Shown: positions 21,580 through 29,576, counted from the stretch's first letter. The stretch: DNA of 33,551 bases from Rhodoplanes serenus (GCA_945893145.1 CAMDDZ010000062.1:1-33551); one strand, 5' to 3'. Translations and numbers: made by a program. The notes: generated by a model from the sequence alone, not told the origin.

Positions 21580-21669
21580 GCGCGGGATGAGCTAGCGCTC
21601 GTTCTCGCCGCCCTCCTTGGGCGTTTCCTCCCTAGACTTGGGCCGCTGGCTTGCCAGCGGCCCTTTTTT
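21580..21669 (+). ncRNA. mmgR: Alpha8 (MmgR-like) small RNA
   Basis: The transcript is predicted to hold a short hairpin GAGC-TAGC-GCTC (21589-21600), a second hairpin CGCCC-TCCTT-GGGCG (21609-21623), the unpaired TTTCCTCCCT (21624-21633), and a terminator GGGCCGCTGG-CTTG-CCAGCGGCCC (21640-21663) followed by six T's. TTTCCTCCCT between two hairpins is, as I recall, the hallmark of the alphaproteobacterial alpha8 sRNA family (MmgR in Sinorhizobium, a regulator of polyhydroxybutyrate storage; I believe the Rfam family named suhB). Symbol is by that resemblance. The TTTCCTCCCT segment would pair with Shine-Dalgarno sequences. The lack of any coding frame and the isolated strong terminator support an RNA gene. 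Confidence 0.78.
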
Positions 21670-21730
21670 CTTGAAAACGGGGCTGTTTCTACCGGGAAGC
21701 GGGGCTTTTCCTGCCCAGATGTCGAAAAAC

Positions 21731-22618
21731 CTATTCCGCTGCAGCGCGGTAGGGGCGGAGCTCCTCGAGTGGAATGGCGGCCATCCGGTCGGCCAGAGCC
21801 TCCAGATCGGCGGCGAGCCGGTTGAAGTTGGGCGACCGTTCGAACCGGCGCTCGTCCATGTAAAGCGCCCGGTTGATCTCGAGCTGGATCGAATGAAGGC
21901 CAGCAGCCGGGTTGCCGTAATGCTCGGTGATAAAGCCGCCCGCATAGGGTTTGTTGCGGCTGATGGCGTAGCCGAGCCCGCGCAGTGTCGTCTCCACGGT
22001 TTCCGACACCACCGGTACGCAACTGGTGCCGTAGCGGTCGCCGAGCACGAAATCGGCGCGCGGCCGCTCGTCCCGGCTGCCGGTCGATGACGGCATGGAG
22101 TGGCAGTCGATCAGCATGGCGGCGCCGAAGTCGCGATGCACGCGGCTGAACAGCCGCCTTAAGCCCCGATGATAGGGCTTGTACAGGTTCTCGATCCGCC
22201 GCAGCGCGTCGTCGATCGAAAGCCGCTGATCGTAGATTTCCTGCGCATCGCCGACCACGCGCGCCACCGTGCCGAGCCCGCCCGCGACCCGCATGGAGCG
22301 CGTGTTGGCGAAGGACGGCAGGCGGCCTTCGAACATGCGCGGGTCGAGTTCGTAGGGCTCGCGGTTGACGTCGACGTAGCAGCGCGGGAAATGCGCCCGC
22401 ATCAGCGGATAGCCGCGCGCCACCACACCCATCGCCAAGTCATCGACGAAGCTGTCCTCGGAACGGCGCAGCGTGATGAGATCGAGCCGCGAGGACAAAA
22501 GGAACGCGCGGGGATAGATCCGTCCGGAGTGCGGCGAGTTGAACACGACCGGACCGCGCCACTCCGCCGGCTCGAGAATTTCGAACGGCGGATCGAGCTC
22601 GTCTTGCTGCTGGCTCAT
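21731..22618 (-). CDS. N-formylglutamate amidohydrolase family protein
   Basis: A 295-residue zinc hydrolase of the N-formylglutamate deformylase family, which in histidine degradation releases glutamate and formate; members of this branch occur outside hut operons. Start ATG 22618 gives MSQQQDELDPPFEI; the open frame to 22735 continues but is not similar. Motifs: FNSPHSGRIYP, RRSEDSFVDDL, YVDVNREPYELDPRMFEG, LIDCHSMPS, and the C-terminal GGFITEHYGNP followed by IQLEINRALYMDE. No hut genes are near, so a true hutG role is uncertain. The divergent neighbour is cpdR across ~294 bp with no gene. Function could be a general amidohydrolase. Confidence 0.9.
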   Translation of the reverse strand: MSQQQDELDPPFEILEPAEWRGPVVFNSPHSGRIYPRAFLLSSRLDLITLRRSEDSFVDDLAMGVVARGYPLMRAHFPRCYVDVNREPYELDPRMFEGRLPSFANTRSMRVAGGLGTVARVVGDAQEIYDQRLSIDDALRRIENLYKPYHRGLRRLFSRVHRDFGAAMLIDCHSMPSSTGSRDERPRADFVLGDRYGTSCVPVVSETVETTLRGLGYAISRNKPYAGGFITEHYGNPAAGLHSIQLEINRALYMDERRFERSPNFNRLAADLEALADRMAAIPLEELRPYRAAAE

Positions 22619-22857
22619 ACGGGGAACGTTCTCGGCTGCGGCAACAGAAGCAAGGCAGTGCGGATCCTTGGCGACGGCAGATTGGCAGTGTTTCGAGTCA
22701 CGATGGCATTGTCCATGCGCGGCGCGCCGCTGCAAGCTGCTTTCACTCGTTGTTTACCACGCCCCGGACTTATGCAATGGAGGGGGCGGATCCGAGGCCA
22801 AAACGCGGAAAAACGCGGCGTGGCGGTCGTGTGCCGGCATGGCGCACGGCGCAGTTT

Positions 22858-22872
22858 GTAACCAGCCGTTAG
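22858..22872 (+). promoter_or_regulatory. Possible CtrA-like half-sites upstream of cpdR
   Basis: GTAA-N7-TTAG resembles CtrA's TTAA-N7-TTAA with one mismatch in each half. It lies ~41 bp upstream of the ATG. Plausible for a cell-cycle gene but weak as a sequence match. Confidence 0.25.
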
Positions 22873-22912
22873 CGTGCGGTCCCTAGGGTGCCGCTCGAAG
22901 GCGGGCGGGCAA

Positions 22913-23293
22913 ATGACGCAAAACGGGCAGCAGGGCGCCAAGATTCTTTTGGCGGAAGACGACACCGATATGCGGCGCTTTCTCGTGAAGGCGCTGCAGA
23001 ACGCGGGCTTCGACGTTATTTCCTACGACAACGGGCTCTCGGCCTATCAGCGGCTGCGCGAGGAGCCGTTCCAACTCCTGCTCACCGATATCGTGATGCC
23101 GGAGATGGACGGCATCGAACTGGCGCGGCGGGCGGCCGAGCTCGATCCCGACATCAAGATCATGTTCATCACTGGCTTTGCGGCGGTGGCGCTGAACGCG
23201 GATTCTGCCGCGCCCAAGCACGCCAAGGTGCTTTCCAAGCCGATCCATCTGCGCGACCTCGTCAACGAGGTGCAGAAGATGCTGGCGGCCTGA
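22913..23293 (+). CDS. cpdR: Single-domain response regulator, CpdR-type
   Basis: A 126-residue stand-alone receiver domain with no output domain. The acidic pocket is AEDD, the phosphoacceptor Asp59 is in LLTDIVMPEMDGIEL, Thr/Ser and Lys are in FITGFAAVAL and VLSKPIHLRDLV. The DIVMPEMDGIELARRA and FITGFAAVAL blocks, and the LSKP-HLRDLV ending, are those of CpdR. In Caulobacter, unphosphorylated CpdR brings ClpXP to the pole to degrade CtrA and other cell-cycle proteins. ATG 22913 is preferred to 22874: it gives the normal length and sits behind a GGCGGGC stretch. The kinase relay (CckA-ChpT) is not encoded here. Confidence 0.88.
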   Translation: MTQNGQQGAKILLAEDDTDMRRFLVKALQNAGFDVISYDNGLSAYQRLREEPFQLLLTDIVMPEMDGIELARRAAELDPDIKIMFITGFAAVALNADSAAPKHAKVLSKPIHLRDLVNEVQKMLAA

Positions 23294-23302
23294 TCACCCG
23301 GC

Positions 23303-23333
23303 TGTCATGTCCCGCTTTGCGCGGGCGATGACA
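23303..23333. terminator. Hairpin downstream of cpdR (probable terminator, repeat-like)
   Basis: TGTCATGTCCCGC (23303-23315) and GCGGGCGATGACA (23321-23333) pair over 13 bp with two mismatches around TTTGC. It resembles the short TGTCATCGCCCGC-type palindromes dispersed in this bacterial group. No T-run follows. Confidence 0.55.
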
Positions 23334-23358
23334 CTGCGGTTTGAAGCCGGACAGCGAC

Positions 23359-23387
23359 TTGCCTGCATTTGCAGGAGCCGGTAAACC
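23359..23387 (+). promoter_or_regulatory. Promoter of tRNA-Val, inside a nested palindrome
   Basis: TTGCCT (23359-23364), 17 bases, then TAAACC (23382-23387) lies just ahead of the tRNA, giving a start near 23394. The segment 23337-23388 is also a nested inverted repeat: CGGTTT...AAACCG outside, CCTGCA-TT-TGCAGG (23362-23375) in the centre, CCGG copies between. Confidence 0.45.
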
Positions 23388-23398
23388 GAACCCCTGAC

Positions 23399-23473
23399 GG
23401 GCGCGTAGCTCAGCGGAAGAGCACCTCCTTGACATGGAGGGGGTCACAGGTTCGATCCCTGTCGCGCCCACCA
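23399..23473 (+). tRNA. tRNA-Val (anticodon GAC)
   Basis: The acceptor stem GGGCGCG / CGCGCCC (23399-23405 / 23463-23469), anticodon stem CCTCC / GGAGG (23424-23428 / 23436-23440) with loop TTGACAT, anticodon GAC at 23431-23433, and T-arm ACAGGTTCGATCCCTGT all fold correctly. The 3' CCA is encoded (23471-23473). It reads GUC (and GUU by wobble). tRNA 3' ends are common integration sites, but no duplicated att sequence or integrase was seen downstream. Confidence 0.97.
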
Positions 23474-23567
23474 TCCGTCGCAGTTCCCAACGATCGCAAA
23501 CGCTTCCGAGGCATTGGCGCGGCCTCGCGCGCATTGCTAGCCTGCTGGCCTTCGGCCGGGCTCCATC

Positions 23568-25196
23568 ATGCGTGCTCCCTATACTTACGACTACATCATC
23601 GTTGGCGGCGGTTCCGCCGGCTGCGTGCTGGCGAACCGGCTCAGCGAAGACCCCGGCACGCGCGTGCTGCTGCTGGAAGCCGGGGGCCGCGACCTCAATC
23701 CGCTGATCCACATTCCGATCGGGCTCGGCAAGCTGCACGAATACGGCATGCACGACTGGGGCTACAAATCGGAGCCCGAGCCGAACCTCAATGGCCGCAG
23801 ACTCGCCGAGCAACGCGGCAAGGTGCTGGGCGGCTCGTCCTCGATCAACGTGATGGCGTTCACGCGAGGCGATGCCGGCGACTACGACCGCTGGGGCCAG
23901 AAGGGCGCGCTCGGCTGGTCCTACGCCGATGTGCTGCCGTATTTCAAACGCGTCGAGAGCTGGCAGGACGGCGAGAGCCAATGGCGCGGCGCCTCGGGCG
24001 CGATCGGCGTGCAATGGGCCAGGACCCAGGACCCGCTGTTTGACGCCTGGATCGAGGCTGCGCGCGCCGCGGACCTGCCGGTGACCCAGGATTACAACGG
24101 CAGCTCAGGCGAGGGCTTCGGCCGCAGCCAGTATTCCATTCGCAATGGTCGACGCTCGTCGGCGGCGGCGGCCTATCTCAAGCCCGCCATGAAACGGAAA
24201 AACCTCGAGGTCGAGGTACGCGCGCATGTGGCGCGCGTCACCATGCAAGGCACGCGCGCGACCGGCGTCGAATACGAAAAGAGCGGACAGACGCTGCGCG
24301 CCATCGCGGAGCGCGAGGTTATTTTGTGCGGCGGTGCATTCAACACGCCGCAAGTGCTGATGCTCTCGGGCATTGGGCCTGCCGCGCATCTGCAAGACAT
24401 CGGCATCAAGCCGCTGGTCGATCTGCCGGTCGGCAAGAACCTGCAGGATCATCTCGCGGCGCTGATCATGTTCTCGCGGCCGGAGCCTGGCGAGTTTCGC
24501 GGCGCCATGCGGTTCGACCGCATGGCCGTGAGCATGATCCGCGCCTACCTGTTCGGCACCGGCCCGGCGACTGTGGTGCCGGGCGGCATGCATGCCTTCA
24601 TCAAGACGCGGCGCGAGCTTGCGGTGCCCGACATCGAATTCATGTTCCGCGGCGCGCCGCCGGAGGCGCATCTTTGGTTTCCAGGTGTGAAGCGCGCCTA
24701 TCGCGACGGCTATGGCATCCGGCCGTGCCTGCTGCATCCGGACAGCCGCGGCGAGGTTAAGCTGCGCTCGTCCAATCCGCGCGATCCGGTGCGCATCATC
24801 CCGAATTTCTTCTCGGCGCCGGGCGATCTGCCAAAGCTGCGCGAGGGTTTTAAGATCGCCCGCGAAGTGGCGAAACAGAAGCCGCTCGATCCCTATCGCG
24901 GCGACGAGGTCTCGCCGGGGCCGAAGGTGCAGACCGATGCCGAGATCGACGCCTGGATCCGGAAGGTTGCGGCCACCGCCAATCATCCGGCTTCGACTTG
25001 CGTCATGGGCACGGGGCCCGACACCGTGCTCGATCCGCAGATGCGGGTGCGCGGCACGGAGCGGCTGCGCGTGGTCGATGCCTCGGCGATGCCCGATCTC
25101 GTCTCGGCGCATATCAACGCCTGCGTGCTGATGATGGCAGAGAAGGCCTCCGACATGATCCGCGGCCGGCCCGCGCTTCCTCCGGCGCAGCCATGA
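23568..25196 (+). CDS. GMC family oxidoreductase (choline/alcohol dehydrogenase-like)
   Basis: A 542-residue FAD flavoprotein of the glucose-methanol-choline oxidoreductase family. The N-terminal YDYIIVGGGSAGCVLANRLS binds FAD. GKVLGGSSSINVMAFTRGD is the GMC signature 1 and GAFNTPQVLMLSGIGP the GMC signature 2. The C-terminal block ATANHPASTCVMG carries the active-site His, and SAHINACVLMMAEKASD the second conserved His/Asn. It is close in type to BetA-like and aryl/aliphatic alcohol dehydrogenases; the alcohol oxidised is unknown. Its TGA overlaps the ATG of the next gene (ATGA), so the two are co-translated. It is 94 bp from tRNA-Val. Confidence 0.92.
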   Translation: MRAPYTYDYIIVGGGSAGCVLANRLSEDPGTRVLLLEAGGRDLNPLIHIPIGLGKLHEYGMHDWGYKSEPEPNLNGRRLAEQRGKVLGGSSSINVMAFTRGDAGDYDRWGQKGALGWSYADVLPYFKRVESWQDGESQWRGASGAIGVQWARTQDPLFDAWIEAARAADLPVTQDYNGSSGEGFGRSQYSIRNGRRSSAAAAYLKPAMKRKNLEVEVRAHVARVTMQGTRATGVEYEKSGQTLRAIAEREVILCGGAFNTPQVLMLSGIGPAAHLQDIGIKPLVDLPVGKNLQDHLAALIMFSRPEPGEFRGAMRFDRMAVSMIRAYLFGTGPATVVPGGMHAFIKTRRELAVPDIEFMFRGAPPEAHLWFPGVKRAYRDGYGIRPCLLHPDSRGEVKLRSSNPRDPVRIIPNFFSAPGDLPKLREGFKIAREVAKQKPLDPYRGDEVSPGPKVQTDAEIDAWIRKVAATANHPASTCVMGTGPDTVLDPQMRVRGTERLRVVDASAMPDLVSAHINACVLMMAEKASDMIRGRPALPPAQP

Positions 25197-26014
25197 CCAC
25201 GAAGCAAGTCGGCGAATTCAGCGTCACCGCCGTCTCGGACGGCATGCTTTACAGCAATCACGATGTGATCCTCGGCATCGAGCGGGTTGAGAGCGAGCGG
25301 CTTACGGGAATTCCCTACGGCCAGCCGCTGCCGCTCGACGTCAATGCGTTCCTGGTCCGCCATGGCGGCAAGCTGATGCTGAGCGACGCCGGCTCGGGTC
25401 ACACCATGGGGCCGACGCTCGGCAAGCTGCCGCAGAGTTTGCGCGCGACTGGCGTTGCGCCGGAGCAGGTTGAGATCATCCTGCTGACGCATCTGCACCC
25501 CGACCATTCGCTCGGCCTCGTGGATGAGCAGGGCAGGGCGGTGTTCCCGAACGCCGAGCTGATCGTGCATGAGGTCGAGGCGGCGTTCTGGCTCGACCGC
25601 GCGCCGCAGCAGAATGACAGCGAGCGCATCACGCGCAACACCAAGGCGCAGCGCGCGGTGACGGCGCCTTATCGTGACCGCATCCGGCGGATCAAGGACG
25701 GCGAGGTGCTGCCCGGCATCACGGCGCAGCTCGCGCCGGGCCACACGCCCGGCCACACCAACTTTCTGCTTCAGTCCGGCAGCGATCGCCTGTTGCTCTG
25801 GGGCGATATCGTTCATCTCGCCGCCGTGCAGATGGCGCGGCCGGACGCGACGCTGGTGTTCGACGTCGATCCGCAATTGGCGCGCGCGACGCGCGAGCGC
25901 GTGCTGGGCTGGGCCGCAACCGAAGGCGTCGTTGTCGCCGGCGCCCATCTTGGCTTTCCGGGTTTCGGCCGCGTGGTGCGCAGCGGTGCGGGCTACGGCT
26001 ATCAGCCGGCCTGA
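25193..26014 (+). CDS. Metallo-beta-lactamase-fold hydrolase
   Basis: A 273-residue MBL-fold metal hydrolase. Start ATG 25193 overlaps the stop of the GMC gene by four bases. The metal motif T-H-L-H-P-D-H (THLHPDHSLGL), GHTPGHTNF and the bridging Asp in LLWGDIVH, plus a final His in AGAHLGFPGFG, are intact. The overall pattern (no signal peptide, AHIVH-like helix, GHTPGHT) is that of lactonases/quorum-quenching-type or other esterase-like MBL proteins. With the co-translated GMC dehydrogenase it could hydrolyse a lactone or ester formed from the oxidised alcohol, which is inference. It ends six bases from the opposing stop codon. Confidence 0.9.
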   Translation: MTTKQVGEFSVTAVSDGMLYSNHDVILGIERVESERLTGIPYGQPLPLDVNAFLVRHGGKLMLSDAGSGHTMGPTLGKLPQSLRATGVAPEQVEIILLTHLHPDHSLGLVDEQGRAVFPNAELIVHEVEAAFWLDRAPQQNDSERITRNTKAQRAVTAPYRDRIRRIKDGEVLPGITAQLAPGHTPGHTNFLLQSGSDRLLLWGDIVHLAAVQMARPDATLVFDVDPQLARATRERVLGWAATEGVVVAGAHLGFPGFGRVVRSGAGYGYQPA

Positions 26015-26020
26015 CGACGG

Positions 26021-26803
26021 TTACGGCTTTGCCGTCGCGTTGGTCGCGACCTCCTGCTCGGCGCGCTCGTAGATTTCATACGCGATCGGGTTGCGCATCT
26101 CCTCGGCGACGTGGCCGACCAGACCGATGGCGCGTCCGATGATGGCTACGCCGCGGCAGACCCGCCACGGAAAGCCAAGCTCGCTCAAGAGCGCGCCGAT
26201 TGCGCCGGTGGCATTGATCGGCAGCGTGCGATTGAAGCGCTTCTCGGCCGCGGCGGCGATCAGCTCCAGCAGCGCCACATAGCGTCCGCGAAAGCCGTTC
26301 TTCTCCGCTATGCCAAACAAAACGGGCGTGCGCGGGTCGATCGGTTTGTGCAGCGGGTGGCCGATGCCGGGAACCGGCGCCTTGCGGCGGGCGTGGTCCT
26401 CGACGATTTCGGCCGCCATCGCGGTGAGATCCGCGTTGGCGTCCTTGCCGTCGAGTGCGCCTTGCAGCACGCGCGCGATCTGCTCGGAGCCGCCGGCGAA
26501 CACCGAGCCGACACCGCACAGGCCCGCCGCCACCGCGGCCTGCATCGCCTCGGGCGAGCAGATGCTGATCAGCCGCGCCGCGATGGCTTGCGGCGTCATG
26601 CCGTGTTCAACGAGCGTGACCAGCAGCGCGTTGAACACTTCAGCCTCGCGCGGATTGGGCATCCGCCCGGTCATTTCCAGGAACGCCATGCCGCCGAGAT
26701 CGATCTTGCCGAGCAAATCCTTCGGCAGGTTGTAGCCGCGCACCGTGATGCTGTCGGTCGTGCTCCAGCCCATTTCGGAGCGGAGCGGCTTGCGTTCTTT
26801 CAT
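26021..26803 (-). CDS. Short citrate-synthase-fold protein, citryl-CoA-lyase-like
   Basis: 260 residues, about two thirds of a normal citrate synthase, matching the short citryl-CoA lyase-like branch. GIGHPLHKPIDPRTP carries the active-site His, and the CS small-domain helices (GSEQIARVLQ, ICSPEAMQAAVAAGLCGVGSVFAGG) are clear. Family enzymes make or cleave C-C bonds of acyl-CoA with oxaloacetate/other oxoacids. ATG 26803 has AAGGAG directly before it, overlapping the TAA of the LLM gene, so it is the last gene of a three-gene operon. True substrate unknown. Confidence 0.85.
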   Translation of the reverse strand: MKERKPLRSEMGWSTTDSITVRGYNLPKDLLGKIDLGGMAFLEMTGRMPNPREAEVFNALLVTLVEHGMTPQAIAARLISICSPEAMQAAVAAGLCGVGSVFAGGSEQIARVLQGALDGKDANADLTAMAAEIVEDHARRKAPVPGIGHPLHKPIDPRTPVLFGIAEKNGFRGRYVALLELIAAAAEKRFNRTLPINATGAIGALLSELGFPWRVCRGVAIIGRAIGLVGHVAEEMRNPIAYEIYERAEQEVATNATAKP

Positions 26804-26812
26804 GATGTCTCC

Positions 26813-27871
26813 TTAAAGCGCCGCGAGTTTCGGCATGACCTCGCGCGAGAACAGCCGCAGCGACCGCTCGGCGATCTCCACCGGCATGGTCGAGGGGGTG
26901 AAATGCAGTGACACGCTGTCGATACCGCCGACCTTATCGTTGTAGGAGCGGATCATTTCGGCGATGTCGGCCGGCGAGCCGATGAAGGCGCTGCCGGCTT
27001 CGACCTGCCGTTCGGCGGTGTCGCTGCTGACGTGGGCGATCAGCTTGTCGTAGCCGGGATAATCCTTGGTGCTGGCGCCGGTGAGCCATTCCTTTGCGGA
27101 CTCCGCCAGCCCTCGAAGGTGCCCGTTGCACGGCCCGAGGCCTGCCGCCATCGCCTCCTCGCGCGTCGGCGCGCAGCACATGAAGAACGTGTTCATGACA
27201 TGCCCGTTGCCGGGATGGCCCGCTTTCTTCCAAGCCTCCCGATAGGTGCCGATCAGCTCGCGCATCTTGTTCGGCTCAAGCGGGATCGCCATCACCTTGC
27301 AGCCGTGGGTGCCCGCGAACGCGAAGGTCTCCGGCGTGTTGGTGGCGGCGATCCAGAACGGCGGGTGCGGCCGCTGCGTCGGCCGCGGCAGCGAGGTAAT
27401 GTTGGCGAAGCTGTGAAACTCGCCCTGTGACGAAACATTCTCGTCCTTCAGGAGCGACGTGATCTGCGCCAGCCCCTCCGTAAATCGCCGCCTGCTCTCA
27501 TCGAGGCTGACGCCGAAGGCCGCGAACTCGTGCGGCAGGAACGCCCGCGCAAATCCGACCTCCAGCCGCCCGCCGCTGATGCCGTCGAGCATGCCGATCT
27601 CGCCCGCCATCTTGAGCGGATGGTTGAACGCGGGCAGCACCGCACCGGTGATGAGCCGCGTGTTCTTGGTGCGCTGTGCCGCCGCGGTGAGGAAGATCAG
27701 CGGATTGGGGCTATAGCCGCCATAAGGCTTGAAGTAGTGCTCGACCTGCCGGATGTGGGTGTAGCCGAGCTCGTCGGTCAGCCCGCAGAGATGCAGCGCC
27801 TCGCGGAAATACTGCTCGGCGGATCGTTCCGCCGGACCGACGCAAGGGAAGAAGTTGAGGCCGAATTGCAC
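26813..27871 (-). CDS. LLM class flavin-dependent oxidoreductase
   Basis: A 352-residue member of the bacterial luciferase-like monooxygenase family, using reduced flavin and O2 (or F420 in other branches). It begins at GTG 27871, GGAG lying eight bases before it, with the typical MQFGLNFFPCVGPAERSAEQYF. Core pieces: YTHIRQVEHYF, LITGAVLPAFNHPLKMAGEIGMLDGISGGRLEVGFARAF region (112-128), and FWIAATNTPETFAFAG. No LuxB-type partner or flavin reductase is nearby, though a PNPOx-like protein occurs elsewhere in the window. It lies nine bases before the citrate-synthase-like gene and 43 bases after the BT1-type transporter, all on the minus strand. Confidence 0.9.
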   Translation of the reverse strand: MQFGLNFFPCVGPAERSAEQYFREALHLCGLTDELGYTHIRQVEHYFKPYGGYSPNPLIFLTAAAQRTKNTRLITGAVLPAFNHPLKMAGEIGMLDGISGGRLEVGFARAFLPHEFAAFGVSLDESRRRFTEGLAQITSLLKDENVSSQGEFHSFANITSLPRPTQRPHPPFWIAATNTPETFAFAGTHGCKVMAIPLEPNKMRELIGTYREAWKKAGHPGNGHVMNTFFMCCAPTREEAMAAGLGPCNGHLRGLAESAKEWLTGASTKDYPGYDKLIAHVSSDTAERQVEAGSAFIGSPADIAEMIRSYNDKVGGIDSVSLHFTPSTMPVEIAERSLRLFSREVMPKLAAL

Positions 27872-27914
27872 GATTGAGGCTCCGTACTCTCGCTTGAGAG
27901 ACTATGTCGCGGTC

Positions 27915-29429
27915 TTAGCCTCGCGCAATCCGTCGTCCGAACAGCATGATGACGGCGATCGGCAGGATCAGGCCGATCGCAACCGCCACGATCATCAGCG
28001 GTCCGAGTTCGGCGTACTGGCCGCGCCCCACCACGTAAATGCCGTTGAGATATTTGGTCTGCAATTGCCCGGCCACCAGCGCGAGATTCATCAGCGACGC
28101 CATCAGCGCGAACCAGGTGGCGCGGTGTCCGGCCGGCGCGTAGTAGGCGACCAGCGTCAGCAGCGGGATCATGCTGAACTGCACAAACGGCGAGGCGGTC
28201 GCGGCATCGACGATCGCGATGGCGCGGGCGCCGAACCCGAACGTCGCTTCGGTCCATTCGTGCAGGCCGTAAATCAAGCCGAGATTGGGCAGCGACAGCA
28301 GGGTGCCGAGAACGGTGATCCAGAACAGCACCGCGGTCACCGAATATTCGGTCAGTTGCTTGGCGAACATCCAGATCGCAACCACCGAAATGATCGCGGC
28401 GGTCTGGCGCAGATGGCCGTAGAACGTGGCGTCGAATTTCAGCACGTCGAGCGTCCACCAGAAATAGCCGTCGCCGACCGACGGCGTGGCGCGAAACGCG
28501 AAGATGATGACGCTGGTGAACAGGATGGCGCGCCGCGTCTCAGGCGCGACCTCGCGCGTCACCAGCACCAGCATGGTGCAGATCACCGCCATCGAGATGA
28601 CAAAGACGATTTCCTGCGCGAACGGCACGCCGCCAACGCCCAGCGCCACCACGGCGCAGCCGAACACGATACCGCCGCCGAGGATGCGCCAATCGATGGG
28701 CCGGCGTTCGGTGGTTTCAATTCCGCGCAGGAACACGCCCACCACCGAGATCACCGGAACCACGAGACCGATCAGGAACACGGTCTGCTTGTCCATCATG
28801 CCGGCGAGCCATCCGGACAGGCCGGCCACCGCCAGCACACCGCCCGACAACGCCAGGCGGCCGAGCACCTGCACCATGCCGAGGTCAGCGCGGATCTCCG
28901 CATCAGGCCGTGGCTGGCCCGCCGCGTTGGTGCGCGCCACCACCTCGGTGGACATCGCGTCGGCCACCACGTCCTGCACGACGGTGCCGATCACCATCAT
29001 CATGGCGCCCAGGATGTAGAGCTGGTCGGGCGGGGCAAAGCGGAGCCATTGGCCCGACGCGCCCGCGAGGGTGACGAGGCCGGCCGCCGTCAGCGCTGCC
29101 CCGATCAGGATATAGGCTTTGCGTTGCGAGCCGAAGATCGGGACGCTGTCGACCAGTTCGCCGAACACCATCTTCACGGTCCACGGCAGGCTGAGCCACA
29201 CGCCGATGCCGGCAAGCTGCGCGGGCGAGAGCGAAAGACTGTCCTTGATCCAGAGATCGCGCGCGACATCGATCAGGCCGAGCGCGCCATAGGCGAAATA
29301 GACCATGACGACCGGCACGTAACTCAGCCGGAACGAAAGGATCGGCCGCAGCAGGCTGTCGCGCCAGAGCGGGCGGGCGCTCACGACCGGTTCAGTCGGC
29401 GACGGCGAGGGCTGGGTGGTTTCGGCCAT
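27915..29429 (-). CDS. Membrane transporter, BT1/folate-biopterin (FBT)-like MFS
   Basis: A 504-residue protein with about twelve membrane helices. The segment WLSLPWTVKMVFGELVDSVP followed by IFGSQRKAYILIGA resembles the signature of the BT1 family of folate/biopterin transporters (W-x-x-K, SD-x-x-P-i-x-G-x-R-r-x-Y), and SVGDGYFWWTLDVLKFDATFYG the later helix pair. In bacteria such proteins are rare outside cyanobacteria and some proteobacteria, and their substrates are mostly unknown. ATG 29429 is the first in-frame methionine at the N-terminal tail. It appears to be the first gene of the operon with the LLM oxidoreductase and the citrate-synthase-like gene, divergent from phoD. Confidence 0.75.
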   Translation of the reverse strand: MAETTQPSPSPTEPVVSARPLWRDSLLRPILSFRLSYVPVVMVYFAYGALGLIDVARDLWIKDSLSLSPAQLAGIGVWLSLPWTVKMVFGELVDSVPIFGSQRKAYILIGAALTAAGLVTLAGASGQWLRFAPPDQLYILGAMMMVIGTVVQDVVADAMSTEVVARTNAAGQPRPDAEIRADLGMVQVLGRLALSGGVLAVAGLSGWLAGMMDKQTVFLIGLVVPVISVVGVFLRGIETTERRPIDWRILGGGIVFGCAVVALGVGGVPFAQEIVFVISMAVICTMLVLVTREVAPETRRAILFTSVIIFAFRATPSVGDGYFWWTLDVLKFDATFYGHLRQTAAIISVVAIWMFAKQLTEYSVTAVLFWITVLGTLLSLPNLGLIYGLHEWTEATFGFGARAIAIVDAATASPFVQFSMIPLLTLVAYYAPAGHRATWFALMASLMNLALVAGQLQTKYLNGIYVVGRGQYAELGPLMIVAVAIGLILPIAVIMLFGRRIARG

Positions 29430-29515
29430 GGCGGACGAAAGCTAAAGGCTCCCGCGCCGAAGTCCAGGACCTCGCGATCCTAGAGCGCGTCTGGAGTCAC
29501 AGGAGAGTCGCAAAA

Positions 29516-29533
29516 CTGTCGGGCCGCTGTCAG
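29516..29533 (+). promoter_or_regulatory. Pho-box-like direct repeat upstream of phoD
   Basis: CTGTCGG (29516-29522), four bases, then CTGTCAG (29527-29533) has the 7+4 layout (11-bp period) of a PhoB Pho box, consensus CTGTCAT-N4-CTGTCAT. A weaker third unit GAGTCGC lies one period upstream at 29505-29511. It ends 43 bases before the phoD ATG. Confidence 0.72.
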
Positions 29534-29576
29534 GCGACGCAGTCAGCTTCCGCTTTGATTCGCTCGCGGAGGCCCG

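Noticed and set aside
24530..24545. Second copy of the REP-like sequence (GAGCATGATCC) inside the GMC gene
   Set aside because: Only the first 11 bases match, in coding sequence; chance.
27887..27900. Small hairpin CTCTC-GCTT-GAGAG between the BT1 and LLM genes as a terminator
   Set aside because: Only a 5-bp stem with no T-run; too weak to split the operon.
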